From Methylovirgula sp. 4M-Z18 (GTDB taxonomy: Bacteria; Pseudomonadota; Alphaproteobacteria; Rhizobiales; Beijerinckiaceae), in contig NZ_CP149574.1 in the NCBI RefSeq assembly GCF_037890675.1, positions 1,798,001 through 1,862,000 on the forward strand: DNA of 64,000 nt, read 5' to 3'. Below the pieces are notes generated by a model, which worked only from the letters and a program-made list of their open reading frames with translations, ran no database searches and had not been told where the DNA came from. This document shows positions 53,872-62,625 of the stretch, piece after piece. The position numbers and the translations under genes are program-made. Positions within the stretch are counted from its first letter, which is position 1; every line of letters starts with the position of its first letter.

Positions 53872-54795
53872 ATGAAGCAGAACTTAACAGTCCGGCAGGG
53901 TGCGCTCGACGGGGTTGAAGCGTTTCTGAGCGTCGCGCAGCACCGCAGCTTTCGCAAAGCGGCTGCGAAACTCGGGGTCACGCCGTCGGCAATCAGTCAG
54001 ACGGTGCGCGCGCTTGAGGCGCGGATCGGCACGGCGCTGTTCATTCGCACGACGCGCAGTGTCGGCCTGACAGAGGCGGGCGAGCGCTTCCTGGCGCGCG
54101 CAAAGCCGGCTTTCGAGGAACTCGTTGTCGCCAGCGAAGTCGCGCGCGATCTCGGGCAGCGGCCTGCCGGAGTGTTGCGCCTTTCGGTGCCGCGCGCGGT
54201 CATGCCCATTCTCTTGGGGCCGCTGATCGCCTCCTTTTGCCAGGCCTATCCCGAGATCGAGGTGGAGATCGACGCGAACGAGCGGCTTATCGACCTCGCA
54301 GCCGAGGGATTTGACGCCGGTATCCGGCTGGGCCAATTCGTCGCTGCCGATATGGTCGCGGTGCGTCTGACGCCGTCCTTCTCGCTCGCGGTCGTTGGCA
54401 GCCCGGACTACCTGCGTCAGCGCCAAATACCCGAACGCGTCGACGATCTGCGCAACCATGCCTGTTTGCGGTTTCGCCGCACGGACGGGTCGATCGCGCC
54501 CTGGTCTTTTGTCGACCGCAACAAGGCGCTTGAGGCGATCGTTTCGGGACCGCTCATCGCGCATGATTATCCCACATTGCTTGGAGCGGCGATTCAAGGT
54601 CTTGGGCTCGCGCAATTGCCGGCTCCGATCGCAAGCGAGTCCGTGAAGGCTGGACAGCTCGCGTGCGTGCTCGAGCGGTTCGCGCCAAAGGTGTCCGGCG
54701 TATTCCTCTATTATCCGGCGCACCGCCAGTTGATGCCGAAGCTGCGGGCCTTCATCGATCACGTGAAAAGTCGCGCCTCAGGCCGGGTGAAGTGA
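53872..54795 (+). CDS. LysR family transcriptional regulator
   Basis: A 307-residue regulator with an N-terminal winged helix (FLSVAQHRSFRKAAAKLGVT, PSAISQTVRALEARIGTALF) and a C-terminal ligand-binding domain from about residue 95. The first gene in the opposite direction, a membrane protein, is the likely target. The ligand is not inferred. Confidence 0.9.
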   Translation: MKQNLTVRQGALDGVEAFLSVAQHRSFRKAAAKLGVTPSAISQTVRALEARIGTALFIRTTRSVGLTEAGERFLARAKPAFEELVVASEVARDLGQRPAGVLRLSVPRAVMPILLGPLIASFCQAYPEIEVEIDANERLIDLAAEGFDAGIRLGQFVAADMVAVRLTPSFSLAVVGSPDYLRQRQIPERVDDLRNHACLRFRRTDGSIAPWSFVDRNKALEAIVSGPLIAHDYPTLLGAAIQGLGLAQLPAPIASESVKAGQLACVLERFAPKVSGVFLYYPAHRQLMPKLRAFIDHVKSRASGRVK

Positions 54796-54818
54796 CCGCT
54801 TGTCAAAGAACTGATGGT

Positions 54819-55040
54819 CTAGGTGTTGCGTGGTGTCTTGGCCGTTTCCATCCACCGGATGACCGGCATGACCGGCAGGATCCAGCCGAGGCCGAGCAGG
54901 GCGTAGACGGGAATCTGCAGCCATTTCGGCCAGCTTTGCACCAATGGTGATTGCGCCAGGACGAGCGCAATCAGCGAATAGACGATGACGAACAGCACGA
55001 TCGCGACCGCGCCGAACAGTTTGCGGAAGCGGTTGTGCAT
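54819..55040 (-). CDS. DUF2842 family membrane protein
   Basis: A 73-residue protein with two membrane helices (KLFGAVAIVLFVIVYSLIAL and VYALLGLGWILPVMPVIRW) of the DUF2842 family, known in alphaproteobacteria without assigned function. ATG 55040 is chosen because GGAG lies six bases upstream; an adjacent ATG at 55043 or a TTG at 55052 are alternatives. Its start region is divergent from ctaA. Confidence 0.75.
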   Translation of the reverse strand: MHNRFRKLFGAVAIVLFVIVYSLIALVLAQSPLVQSWPKWLQIPVYALLGLGWILPVMPVIRWMETAKTPRNT

Positions 55041-55152
55041 CATTGTCTCCAACTGTGCTAAAGGCGCTGGGTGCGACGTGCCGACGATGGACGGCGGCGA
55101 ATTTGCGTCCTATGTGTGCCGCTGGGCGAGGAAGATCAAGCGGGAATTTGAG

Positions 55153-56214
55153 ATGAGTGCGATAGCCGGCAGCGTTCAAGCCAAAGCCACCCGAAGCGTG
55201 GACGGCAAGGCCGTGCAAATCTGGCTGTGGTGCATCGCGGCCATGATCTTTGCCATCGTGGTTGTCGGCGGCGCGACCCGGCTCACGGAATCGGGCCTAT
55301 CGATCACCGAATGGAAGCCGATTTCCGGCGTCATCCCGCCCTTGAGTGCCGACGCCTGGGCGGCGGAATTCGAACGCTACAAGCAGATTCCGCAATATTC
55401 CAAGATCTTCCCCGATATGGACGTGGATGGGTTCAAGTTCATTTTCTATTGGGAATGGAGTCATCGCCTGCTGGCCCGCACCATCGGCCTCGTCGCCCTG
55501 CTGCCGCTGCTGTGGTTTTGGTTCCGCGGCCAGCTCTCGCGGCAATTGCTGCCCAAGGCGGTCCTGATCCCGGTGTTGATCGGCTGCGAAGGCCTGCTCG
55601 GCTGGTTCATGGTGATGTCGGGCCTCGCGGACCGGACAGAGGTCTCGCAATACCGGCTGGCCGCGCATTTGCTGCTCGCCTCCTTCACGTTCGGCTATGT
55701 GACTTGGCTTGCGACCGGCCTGATCGCCAAGGCGCGCCAGCCCGAGCGTCAGTCGGCCTTCGTGCGGCACTTCGCCAGTGTCGTGCTGGTGCTGGTCTTT
55801 GTGCAGATCGGCCTTGGTGCGCTGGTTGCCGGTTTGCGGGCCGGGCTGACCTATAACACCTGGCCGATGATGGACGGGCATTTCGTGCCACCGACGGAAT
55901 ACCTCACTTCGCTCGCACCGGCGTGGCGGAACCTGTTCGAGAATGTCGTGACCGTGCAATTCCAGCACCGTATGATCGCCTATCTGGTCGTCATCCTCGC
56001 GATCTGTCAGGCGTTTGCCGCATACGGCCTTGGCAACGGGGCGAAGGTGCAGCGCCGCGCCGTCGCGGTGGCCGGTCTAGCGTTGGTGCAGGCCGCGATC
56101 GGTATTGTGACGCTGGTATTGGCGGTGCCGCTCGGGGCCGGCCTGCTGCATCAGGCCTTCGCCATGGTGCTGTTCGCCATGTGTGTCGTGCATCGACGTT
56201 TGAGCGCTCGCTAA
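55153..56214 (+). CDS. ctaA: Heme A synthase
   Basis: A 353-residue membrane enzyme that oxidizes heme O to heme A for cytochrome oxidase. GGATRLTESGLSITEWKPIS (with the loop TEWKP) is the COX15/CtaA type 2 mark; EWSHRLLARTIGL holds a heme-ligating His, and further His occur in QYRLAAHLLL, FQHRMIAYL and LLHQAFAM. About eight helices. ATG 55153 is preferred by family start; the frame runs to 54985, antisense to the DUF2842 gene. GGGAATTTGAG precedes it. Confidence 0.93.
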   Translation: MSAIAGSVQAKATRSVDGKAVQIWLWCIAAMIFAIVVVGGATRLTESGLSITEWKPISGVIPPLSADAWAAEFERYKQIPQYSKIFPDMDVDGFKFIFYWEWSHRLLARTIGLVALLPLLWFWFRGQLSRQLLPKAVLIPVLIGCEGLLGWFMVMSGLADRTEVSQYRLAAHLLLASFTFGYVTWLATGLIAKARQPERQSAFVRHFASVVLVLVFVQIGLGALVAGLRAGLTYNTWPMMDGHFVPPTEYLTSLAPAWRNLFENVVTVQFQHRMIAYLVVILAICQAFAAYGLGNGAKVQRRAVAVAGLALVQAAIGIVTLVLAVPLGAGLLHQAFAMVLFAMCVVHRRLSAR

Positions 56215-56299
56215 TACCCTTTCCCGATTATTCACGGACTGTGGCGCCCGTGCAAAATGGCGTGATGGTCCGAACGATAAATGACCAGGGAGTGAAAAG

Positions 56300-57715
56300 A
56301 TGAGCACCGACAGCGCCACCCGCCGCGAGCACGATCTCTTGGGCGACCGCGACGTTCCCGCCAATGTCTATTGGGGCGTGCATACGCTGCGCGCGACCGA
56401 GAATTTTCCCATCACCGGCGTGTCGATCGGCCGCGTGCCGGAATTCGTACGGGCGCTGGTGCTGGTGAAGAAGGCTGCGGCGCTCGCCAATGCCGAACTC
56501 GGCGATCTCGACGCGCGCCGGGCGCAGGCGATCGTCCAGGCCTGCGACGAAATCAATGGCGGCGCGCTGCATGATCAATTCGTGGTCGATGTCATTCAGG
56601 GCGGTGCCGGCACGTCGAGCAACATGAATGCCAATGAGGTCATCGCCAATCGGGCACTCGAAATCCTCGGCCATCCGAAAGGCGACTACAAGGAGCTGCA
56701 CCCGAACAATCACGTCAACATGGCGCAAAGCACCAATGACGTCTATCCGACGGCGATCAAGCTCGGCCTGACCTTCGCGATCCACGATCTTCTGAAAGTC
56801 ATGGGCGAGCTGCGTGGCGCTTTCGCCGCCAAGGCGGAGGAATTCGCCGATGTGCTGAAAATGGGCCGCACCCAATTGCAGGACGCGGTGCCGATGACGC
56901 TGGGGCAAGAATTCTCGACCTACGCGGTCATGCTCGGCGAGGACGAAAGCCGGCTTGCCGAGGCGACCGCGCTGATCAACGAAATCAATCTCGGCGCGAC
57001 GGCGATCGGCACCGGCATCAACACAGACCCGGAATATGCGCGCATCGTGTGCGCCAAGCTGATCGAAGTATCCGGCATTCACGTCATGACGGCGGGCAAT
57101 CTGATCGAGGCGACGCAGGACACCGGCTCCTTCGTCCAATTGTCCGGCGTGCTGAAGCGCATCGCGGCGAAGATTTCCAAGATTTGCAACGATTTGCGGC
57201 TGCTGTCTTCCGGGCCGCAGGCCGGCCTGAACGAAATCAAGCTGCCGGAGAAGCAGGCGGGCTCGTCGATCATGCCGGGCAAGGTCAATCCGGTCATTCC
57301 AGAAGTGGTCAACCAGGTGGCGTTCGAAGTGATCGGCAACGACATTGCTGTCACCATGGCCTCCGAGGCCGGCCAACTGCAGCTCAACGCCTTCGAGCCG
57401 ATCATGGGCTGGAGCCTGTTCAAGAGCCTGAAGCACCTCAAGGCGGCGTTCGTGACCCTGCGTATCAATTGCGTCGAGGGGATTACGGCCAACAAGGAGG
57501 CCTTGGCGGCGAAAGTGCGCAGTTCGGCTGGTCTTGCGACGGCGCTCAATCCCTATCTCGGCTATGAGAACGCGACCATGATCGCCCGAGAGGCGATGCG
57601 CACCGGGCGTCCCGTGCCGGATCTCGTGCTGGAACACGGCCTGATGGACAAGGCCAAACTCGACTCGGTGCTGAGCCCGGATGCTTTGACAAGGCCGGGC
57701 CACCACGCAAAATAG
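56300..57715 (+). CDS. aspA: Aspartate ammonia-lyase
   Basis: A 471-residue member of the fumarase/aspartase superfamily, converting aspartate to fumarate and ammonia. The family signature GSSIMPGKVN (321-330) with the catalytic loop serine is present. GGAGTSSNMNANEVIANRA and HPNNHVNMAQSTNDVYPTAI are typical of aspartases and class II fumarases, and aspartase is favoured by length and by the SNMNANEV stretch; fumarase C remains a possibility. An 85-base gap follows ctaA. CAGGGAGTGAAAAG precedes the ATG. Confidence 0.82.
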   Translation: MSTDSATRREHDLLGDRDVPANVYWGVHTLRATENFPITGVSIGRVPEFVRALVLVKKAAALANAELGDLDARRAQAIVQACDEINGGALHDQFVVDVIQGGAGTSSNMNANEVIANRALEILGHPKGDYKELHPNNHVNMAQSTNDVYPTAIKLGLTFAIHDLLKVMGELRGAFAAKAEEFADVLKMGRTQLQDAVPMTLGQEFSTYAVMLGEDESRLAEATALINEINLGATAIGTGINTDPEYARIVCAKLIEVSGIHVMTAGNLIEATQDTGSFVQLSGVLKRIAAKISKICNDLRLLSSGPQAGLNEIKLPEKQAGSSIMPGKVNPVIPEVVNQVAFEVIGNDIAVTMASEAGQLQLNAFEPIMGWSLFKSLKHLKAAFVTLRINCVEGITANKEALAAKVRSSAGLATALNPYLGYENATMIAREAMRTGRPVPDLVLEHGLMDKAKLDSVLSPDALTRPGHHAK

Positions 57716-57729
57716 CCCGATTGAAGGAG

Positions 57730-57757
57730 CGGACCGCGCCGCGACGGCTGCGGTCCG
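57730..57757 (+). terminator. Hairpin between aspA and the next gene
   Basis: Stem CGGACCGC (57730-57737) and GCGGTCCG (57750-57757), with an inner GCCG-CGA-CGGC stem. TTC rather than a T-run follows, so termination may be partial. Confidence 0.5.
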
Positions 57758-57780
57758 TTCATAGCCCACGGGAGCAGCCC

Positions 57781-58851
57781 ATGCACGACAGCGCCAGCGA
57801 GCCGGAAGTCATTTGCGAGAAGCGCGGGCACGCGGGCGTCATCACCATGAACCGGCCCAAGGCGCTGAATGCACTGACCCTGACGATGGTGCGCGACATG
57901 GCGCAGGCGCTCGACGAATGGGAGCTTGACCCATCCGTCCGCCACATCGTGCTGACGGGGGCGGGCGGGAAGGCGTTCTGCGCCGGCGGCGACATCCGCA
58001 AGCTCTACGATCTGGGCAAGGTCGGCCGGCAGCAGGAGGCGGTGCGCTTCTGGCGCGAGGAATATATCCTCAATCACCGCATCAAGACCTATTCCAAACC
58101 CTATGTCTCGCTCATCGACGGCATCTGCATGGGCGGCGGGGCCGGCGTGTCGCTGCCGGGCTCGTACCAAGTGGCTGGGGACAATTATCTCTTCGCCATG
58201 CCCGAGGTCGGTATCGGCTTCTTTCCGGATGTCGGCGCCAGCTATTTCCTGCCGCGGCTACCCGATCACTCCGGCTTCTGGCTGGCGCTCACCGGTGGTC
58301 GGATCAGATTGGCCGACGCCATGGCCCTTGGCCTCGCCGGCCATTACGTCCCGACGGCAAAGTTTCCCGCCCTGTTCGACGCCCTGGCGGCGGCAAAGGA
58401 TGTGGGCAGCACGATTGCCGCCTTTGCGGAAAAGCCGCCCGGTTCGACTTTGCGCGATGATTGCCGGCAGATCGAGGCCGTTCTGTCGTTGCATGACGGG
58501 TCGAAAATTGTCGAGCAACTGGAAGGTGATGAAGCATCTTCCTTGGAATTCGCACGAAAGACAGCGGCGACCATCCGGACAAAATCGCCGATGAGTCTCG
58601 CCATCACCTTGGCGCAAATGCACCGCGGCAAGGGGCTGGCGTCCTTCGCCGATGTGATGAAAATGGAGTTCCGCATCGTCTCGCGCATCTGCCACGGCCA
58701 CGATTTCTACGAGGGGATCCGCGCCGTCCTGGTCGATAAGGACAATGCGCCCCACTGGCAGCCGGCAAGTTTCGACGCCGTCGATCCGGCGGCGGTCGAC
58801 GCGCATTTTGCCTCGTTGGGTGACGACGAGCTTGTATTTCCCGTCCGGTGA
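57781..58851 (+). CDS. 3-hydroxyisobutyryl-CoA hydrolase-type enzyme
   Basis: A 356-residue member of the enoyl-CoA hydratase/isomerase fold. Length and motifs (GGKAFCAGGDIRKLYDLG, KPYVSLIDGICMGGGAGVSL and PEVGIGFFPDVGASYFLPRL) match the 3-hydroxyisobutyryl-CoA hydrolase group used in valine catabolism; that acyl group assignment comes from family. ATG 57781 follows CGGGAGCAG; the frame opens at 57721. The neighbours do not identify a pathway. Confidence 0.82.
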   Translation: MHDSASEPEVICEKRGHAGVITMNRPKALNALTLTMVRDMAQALDEWELDPSVRHIVLTGAGGKAFCAGGDIRKLYDLGKVGRQQEAVRFWREEYILNHRIKTYSKPYVSLIDGICMGGGAGVSLPGSYQVAGDNYLFAMPEVGIGFFPDVGASYFLPRLPDHSGFWLALTGGRIRLADAMALGLAGHYVPTAKFPALFDALAAAKDVGSTIAAFAEKPPGSTLRDDCRQIEAVLSLHDGSKIVEQLEGDEASSLEFARKTAATIRTKSPMSLAITLAQMHRGKGLASFADVMKMEFRIVSRICHGHDFYEGIRAVLVDKDNAPHWQPASFDAVDPAAVDAHFASLGDDELVFPVR

Positions 58852-58866
58852 TATAGGCGTGGGCGC

Positions 58867-59328
58867 ATGAAGACTCAGAAAGCGCCGAGCCGCGTCCATA
58901 TCGAAAGCCAGCCGCTCGCTGCCATCGCCCTGAAACGGCCTAAGGCCGCCGCGTCACGCTGGGGGTTCTGGCTGATCGTGTTCATGCGCGTCCTGTCGGT
59001 TCTGTGGATCGCGCAAGGGCTTTATGCCTGGATGCTTATTCTTGCCCCGCAATATGCCGGTCAACCGGACTTCCAGCTCGTGCCGGATGCCCGCGCCGGC
59101 AGCATCATCTTCTTCTGCGTCATCGACCTAATCGCCGCGGTCGGGCTATGGCTCACGGCTGCCTGGGGCGGGGTGCTCTGGCTGTTCGATGCGCTCGCCA
59201 AATCCGTGCTGGCGATCACGATGCCGCTGTTGATCCGCGGCGGCCTCACCATGCCGATCGCGACGTTCGTGCTGCTCACCGCCTATTTCGTGCTGAATTT
59301 CCTGGCTGCGCGGGAAGGGGATCGTTAA
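58867..59328 (+). CDS. Small membrane protein, DUF6163-like
   Basis: A 153-residue protein with four membrane helices (for example WGFWLIVFMRVLSVLWIAQG and AAWGGVLWLFDALAKSVLAI). The pattern resembles the DUF6163 family of Rhizobiales; the family is from memory. It follows the hydrolase gene after 15 bases and may be co-transcribed. Function unknown. Confidence 0.72.
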   Translation: MKTQKAPSRVHIESQPLAAIALKRPKAAASRWGFWLIVFMRVLSVLWIAQGLYAWMLILAPQYAGQPDFQLVPDARAGSIIFFCVIDLIAAVGLWLTAAWGGVLWLFDALAKSVLAITMPLLIRGGLTMPIATFVLLTAYFVLNFLAAREGDR

Positions 59329-59335
59329 GGCGCTG

Positions 59336-59361
59336 TATATCATATTGATATTGTTGATATA
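59336..59361. promoter_or_regulatory. AT-rich inverted and direct repeat upstream of the VOC protein gene
   Basis: TATATCA (59336-59342) pairs with TGATATA (59355-59361), and TTGATAT occurs twice with a nine-base period (59345-59351, 59354-59360). This arrangement, in a 246-base AT-rich gap, could be an operator; the regulator is unknown. Confidence 0.3.
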
Positions 59362-59574
59362 TTTGCTCTACTAGTTTGATTTCAAAAAATTTTCATGTGT
59401 ACCTCTCCCGCCCCCCGGATCCGCTTTTTGCAGGGGCAAAGCCGATCCGCACGTGGCGAATATTCATGTTTTGTTCTAGCATTATTTTGCAACTTTGTCT
59501 ATTCTCGCCTCAGGATGATCGCGAGGGCGGCGCGCGTTCATGGTCTCCTCGAAAAAGCGTGAAAGGACAGCGTC

Positions 59575-59928
59575 ATGGCGCATAGCGGCAGCAACCATAA
59601 GATCGACTATATCGAACTCGCCGTCGCGGATATTGGCCGCTCGCGCCAATTCTACGGTGCGGCGTTCGGCTGGACGTTCACCGATTACGGTCCGGACTAT
59701 TGCGAATTCAACGACGGCCGGCTGAGGGGCGGCTTCACAACGTTCGGTGCGCCCAAGCCCGGCGGGCCACTCATCGTGCTTTATGCCGATGATCTGGAAG
59801 ATGCCGAGCGGCGGACCAAGGTTGCGGGGGCGGACATCGTCAAACCGATCTTCGCCTTCCCCGGCGGGCGGCGATTCCACTTTACCGATCCGGACGGCTA
59901 CGAACTCGCCGTCTGGTCGGCGCAGTAA
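59575..59928 (+). CDS. VOC/glyoxalase family protein
   Basis: A 117-residue vicinal-oxygen-chelate protein with two beta-alpha-beta units; IDYIELAVADIGRSRQFYGA and FHFTDPDGYELAVWS are the family core. The usual metal-binding pattern is not complete (first position His is Tyr in IDYIE), so the enzyme activity cannot be assigned. GAAAGGAC before the ATG is a fair ribosome binding site. Confidence 0.8.
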   Translation: MAHSGSNHKIDYIELAVADIGRSRQFYGAAFGWTFTDYGPDYCEFNDGRLRGGFTTFGAPKPGGPLIVLYADDLEDAERRTKVAGADIVKPIFAFPGGRRFHFTDPDGYELAVWSAQ

Positions 59929-59937
59929 ATCGCGCCT

Positions 59938-60828
59938 TTACCGGCCATTCGGGTAATCGGGATAGGGCATGCGGCGTCCCGGGCCACCGCGATCGCCGCG
60001 ACCCCATCCGCCCATGCCACGGCCGCCTTCGCCGCCGCGCCGGCCGCCGCCATCATACCCGTGCCCACGGCCGCCGAACCATCGCCCGCCAGGGCCGAAC
60101 CAGCGTCCGCCGGGGATGCCGCCAAGAGGAGGTCCGTAGCCGCCGCGGACGGGCGGTCCATAGCCGTTGCCATAGACTGGGCCGCCATCATCGCCGCCGT
60201 CGGGGCCAGGAGGTGGCGGGGGCAAGCGGCCCTCGCGCCGCCGAGGCGGGGTGGAGCCGCGGTCGATGTGGGGCGGAACATTTACGCTGGCAGAGACATG
60301 CTGGCGCGGTCGCACTTCGACGCACTGAGTGCCGTCGGGGCGGCAGACGACGACGATGCCTTGCTCGACATCGAGGCCAAGGTGCCCCGAATGGACCTCG
60401 AAAGTGAATCGGGTTCCGCGCACGCCGATCACGGCCACGTCGGGGATCTTGATGCTGTAGGCCTTGTGATCGGACACGCCGGTGGTGAAGCGGAACACGC
60501 CCTTGGTGGTCGAGAGGGCGAAATCGCTTGCTGTCTGTTGCGTGTTGAAGACGAACTTATCAAGTTTGATCGAGGAACCGGGCCCGACCGACAGATCGGT
60601 ATTGTCGACGAAACGCAGATGGGCGAGGCCGCTCGGTTTGGTTTCAATGACCTCATCGGCACCCAAAGCGTCGCCGGTATTCAGCGTGCCCGCGTGGCCG
60701 GCGCCCGTACCCGAGGCGCTCGGCTGCACCTTCGTCGCCGTTCCGATCGACTCGTCCGCCCGGGCGGCTCCTGCCAGGAGGCACATGAACAGGAGAAGGG
60801 AGAGGCGGGATGGGCGGCGCATGCGCAT
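59938..60828 (-). CDS. FecR-domain protein with Gly/Arg-rich tail
   Basis: A 296-residue exported protein. Signal MRMRRPSRLSLLLFMCLLAG-AARA, then a FecR-like domain (about residues 25-160) containing GDALGADEVIETKPSGLAHLRF, KGVFRFTTG and VAVIGVRGTRFTFEV. From about residue 190 it becomes rich in Pro, Gly and Arg (GGRWFGPGGRWFGGRGHGYDG), a low-complexity tail. ATG 60828 is chosen because CGGAG lies close upstream. FecR domains often bind cell-wall or signal partners; the function here is unknown. Confidence 0.78.
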   Translation of the reverse strand: MRMRRPSRLSLLLFMCLLAGAARADESIGTATKVQPSASGTGAGHAGTLNTGDALGADEVIETKPSGLAHLRFVDNTDLSVGPGSSIKLDKFVFNTQQTASDFALSTTKGVFRFTTGVSDHKAYSIKIPDVAVIGVRGTRFTFEVHSGHLGLDVEQGIVVVCRPDGTQCVEVRPRQHVSASVNVPPHIDRGSTPPRRREGRLPPPPPGPDGGDDGGPVYGNGYGPPVRGGYGPPLGGIPGGRWFGPGGRWFGGRGHGYDGGGRRGGEGGRGMGGWGRGDRGGPGRRMPYPDYPNGR

Positions 60829-61133
60829 CGAACTCCGGGAAGATTTGTCTCTTTCCCGCACTTGTTCATGCCGGGCGCTACCCGTCTGTGTCATTGCGCA
60901 CCTGCCTACGCGCGCGAAACTGTTGCCGATCGGACACGCATCATTGCGATGCCGCATATGTGATACAAGGACTTTGATTATGCCACAAAATAGCCCCGGT
61001 TGGTCGCTTTTTCTTTACGAACTCTATGGTATCCGCCTGACAGTTGGATCGCGCTCGCCTCTCGTTTCCAGTATTTGGTTTTGATGGGACAAGCTTGGGC
61101 CTTTTGGCCGTCAATACATTCGGAGCAGTTGCT
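60829..61133. other. Divergent intergenic region
   Basis: 305 bases between the FecR-domain gene and the L,D-transpeptidase gene. No gene and no strong promoter pair were recognised. The right end holds GGAG (61121-61124), the ribosome binding site of the transpeptidase gene. Confidence 0.45.
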
Positions 61134-62465
61134 GTGATTGATCAGCCCTCGATTTCTTCCCGCTCGGCGACGCGCCGGCAATTTGCGCAGCTTGGCCTTA
61201 CCACGGCTCTGAGCTTGCTGTTCGCTGGATCGGCTTTTGCCGCTCCGCTCGACCCATCGGCGGACGGCCAGGCCGAGTGGGCCCAGAACTACGACACCGC
61301 GCAAAATCTTGCGGTGCAGCGGTCGACGACGCCGCTTCTGTCGCAGCAGACCTATACTGCCACCGAAGCCGCGATCGAACGTTACAAGCAGATTCAGGCA
61401 CAGGGCGGCTGGGGCACCGTGCCCGGCGGGCCGGGGCTGAAGCTTGGCACCAAGGGGCAGCCAGTCGTCGCCTTGCGTAACCGTTTGATCGCCTCGGGCG
61501 ACCTGACCAGCGAGGCCGGCACCTCGCCCATCTTCGACTCCTTCGTCGACGCCGGCCTGAAGCGCTTCCAGACCCGCCACGGCATTACCGCGAGCGGCGT
61601 CGTCACTGACGAGACGCTGACCGAATTGAACGTTCCGATCGATCTGCGCATCCGCCAGCTTGAGACCAACTTGGTGCGGCTGAAGGCCTTCACCGGCAAT
61701 CTCGGCGCCCGTTATGTTGCCGCCAATATTCCGGCCGCCGCCGTCGAGACCGTCGAAAACGATGTGGTGCAGACCCATCATATCGCCGGTGTCGGCCGCA
61801 TCGACCGCCAGTCCCCGGTGATGAACACCAAGGCGATCGACATCAACTTCAATCCCTATTGGACCGTGCCGGCTTCGATCATCCGCAAGGATCTGATCCC
61901 GAAGATGCAGCAGGATCCCAATTATCTGTCCGACAACCACATCCGGATCTTCAATTCCGCCGGTCAGGAAGTGCAGGCGAGCCAGATCAACTGGCATTCG
62001 ATGGACGCCACCAATTATCGCTTCCGCGAGGATACCGGTGTCGAGAACTCGCTCGGTGTCGTGCGTATCAACATCAACAATCCTTACGGCGTCTACATGC
62101 ACGACACGCCGACCAAGGGCATTTTCGGCGATGACGACCGCTTCGTTTCCTCCGGCTGCATGCGCGTGCAGGACGTGCGCGACTACGTGGCCTGGCTCCT
62201 GAAGGACAATCCGGGTTGGGGCCGCGACCAGATCGACGAAGTGATCCGCTCGGGCCAGCGCGTCGACGTGAAACTGGCGCAGCCGGTTCCCGTCTACTGG
62301 GTCTACGTCACCGCTTGGGCAACGCCGGAAGGCATCGTGCAGTTCCGCAAGGACATTTACAAGCGCGACGGCTTCGGCGATTCGATCGCCACCGACCAGG
62401 CCTTCACCCCGGGCTATAAGCAGCCGGCCGTTCTGCCGCAGGACGATCAGGCCCAGGACGAATAA
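61134..62465 (+). CDS. L,D-transpeptidase (YkuD domain, YcbB-like)
   Basis: A 443-residue periplasmic enzyme that forms or remodels peptidoglycan cross-links. Signal TRRQFAQLGLTTALSLLFAG...FA (twin-arginine-like), then a peptidoglycan-binding-like region (LKRFQTRHGITASGVVTDET) and a YkuD domain with catalytic His323 (MHDTPTKGIF) and Cys342 (SSGCMRVQDV). GTG 61134 is chosen because CGGAGCAG precedes it; upstream frame to 61044 (TTG) lacks it. A three-hairpin repeat starts two bases after the stop. Confidence 0.88.
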   Translation: MIDQPSISSRSATRRQFAQLGLTTALSLLFAGSAFAAPLDPSADGQAEWAQNYDTAQNLAVQRSTTPLLSQQTYTATEAAIERYKQIQAQGGWGTVPGGPGLKLGTKGQPVVALRNRLIASGDLTSEAGTSPIFDSFVDAGLKRFQTRHGITASGVVTDETLTELNVPIDLRIRQLETNLVRLKAFTGNLGARYVAANIPAAAVETVENDVVQTHHIAGVGRIDRQSPVMNTKAIDINFNPYWTVPASIIRKDLIPKMQQDPNYLSDNHIRIFNSAGQEVQASQINWHSMDATNYRFREDTGVENSLGVVRININNPYGVYMHDTPTKGIFGDDDRFVSSGCMRVQDVRDYVAWLLKDNPGWGRDQIDEVIRSGQRVDVKLAQPVPVYWVYVTAWATPEGIVQFRKDIYKRDGFGDSIATDQAFTPGYKQPAVLPQDDQAQDE

Positions 62466-62467
62466 TA

Positions 62468-62575
62468 CCAACGGTCACGAAGAGTGACCGTTGGTTCCTT
62501 TCTTCATTTTTCGCCTTTTCAAGGCGATTGCGAAAGATGAAGAGCGGTCCAAAGGTCGCTTCTCGCGACCTTTGG
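62468..62575 (+). repeat. Three-hairpin repeat element, copy 2
   Basis: Near-identical to 43877-43983. Stem 1 CCAACGGTCAC/GTGACCGTTGG is perfect; stem 2 CTTCATTTTTCGC with GCGAAAGATGAAG has one changed base; stem 3 CCAAAGGTCGC/GCGACCTTTGG is perfect with loop TTCTC. ATACCAA at the left end pairs with TTGGTAT at the right, so the whole unit is also closed by terminal repeats here. Confidence 0.88.
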
Positions 62576-62600
62576 TATAAGAACGAGACCGTTCGGAAGA

Positions 62601-62625
62601 AGCCCGCCGCCTGGCGGGCTTTTTT
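62601..62625. terminator. Terminator overlapping the end of the DUF4337 gene
   Basis: Stem AGCCCGCC (62601-62608) and GGCGGGCT (62613-62620), loop GCCT, followed by TTTTTT. It serves the plus-strand transpeptidase transcript and also abuts the stop codon of the minus-strand DUF4337 gene, whose downstream end is just inside it. Confidence 0.8.

Noticed and set aside
60061-60963. A 300-codon plus-strand frame opposite the FecR-domain gene
   Set aside because: It is a shadow: the minus strand has a signal peptide, a FecR domain and a good ribosome binding site.
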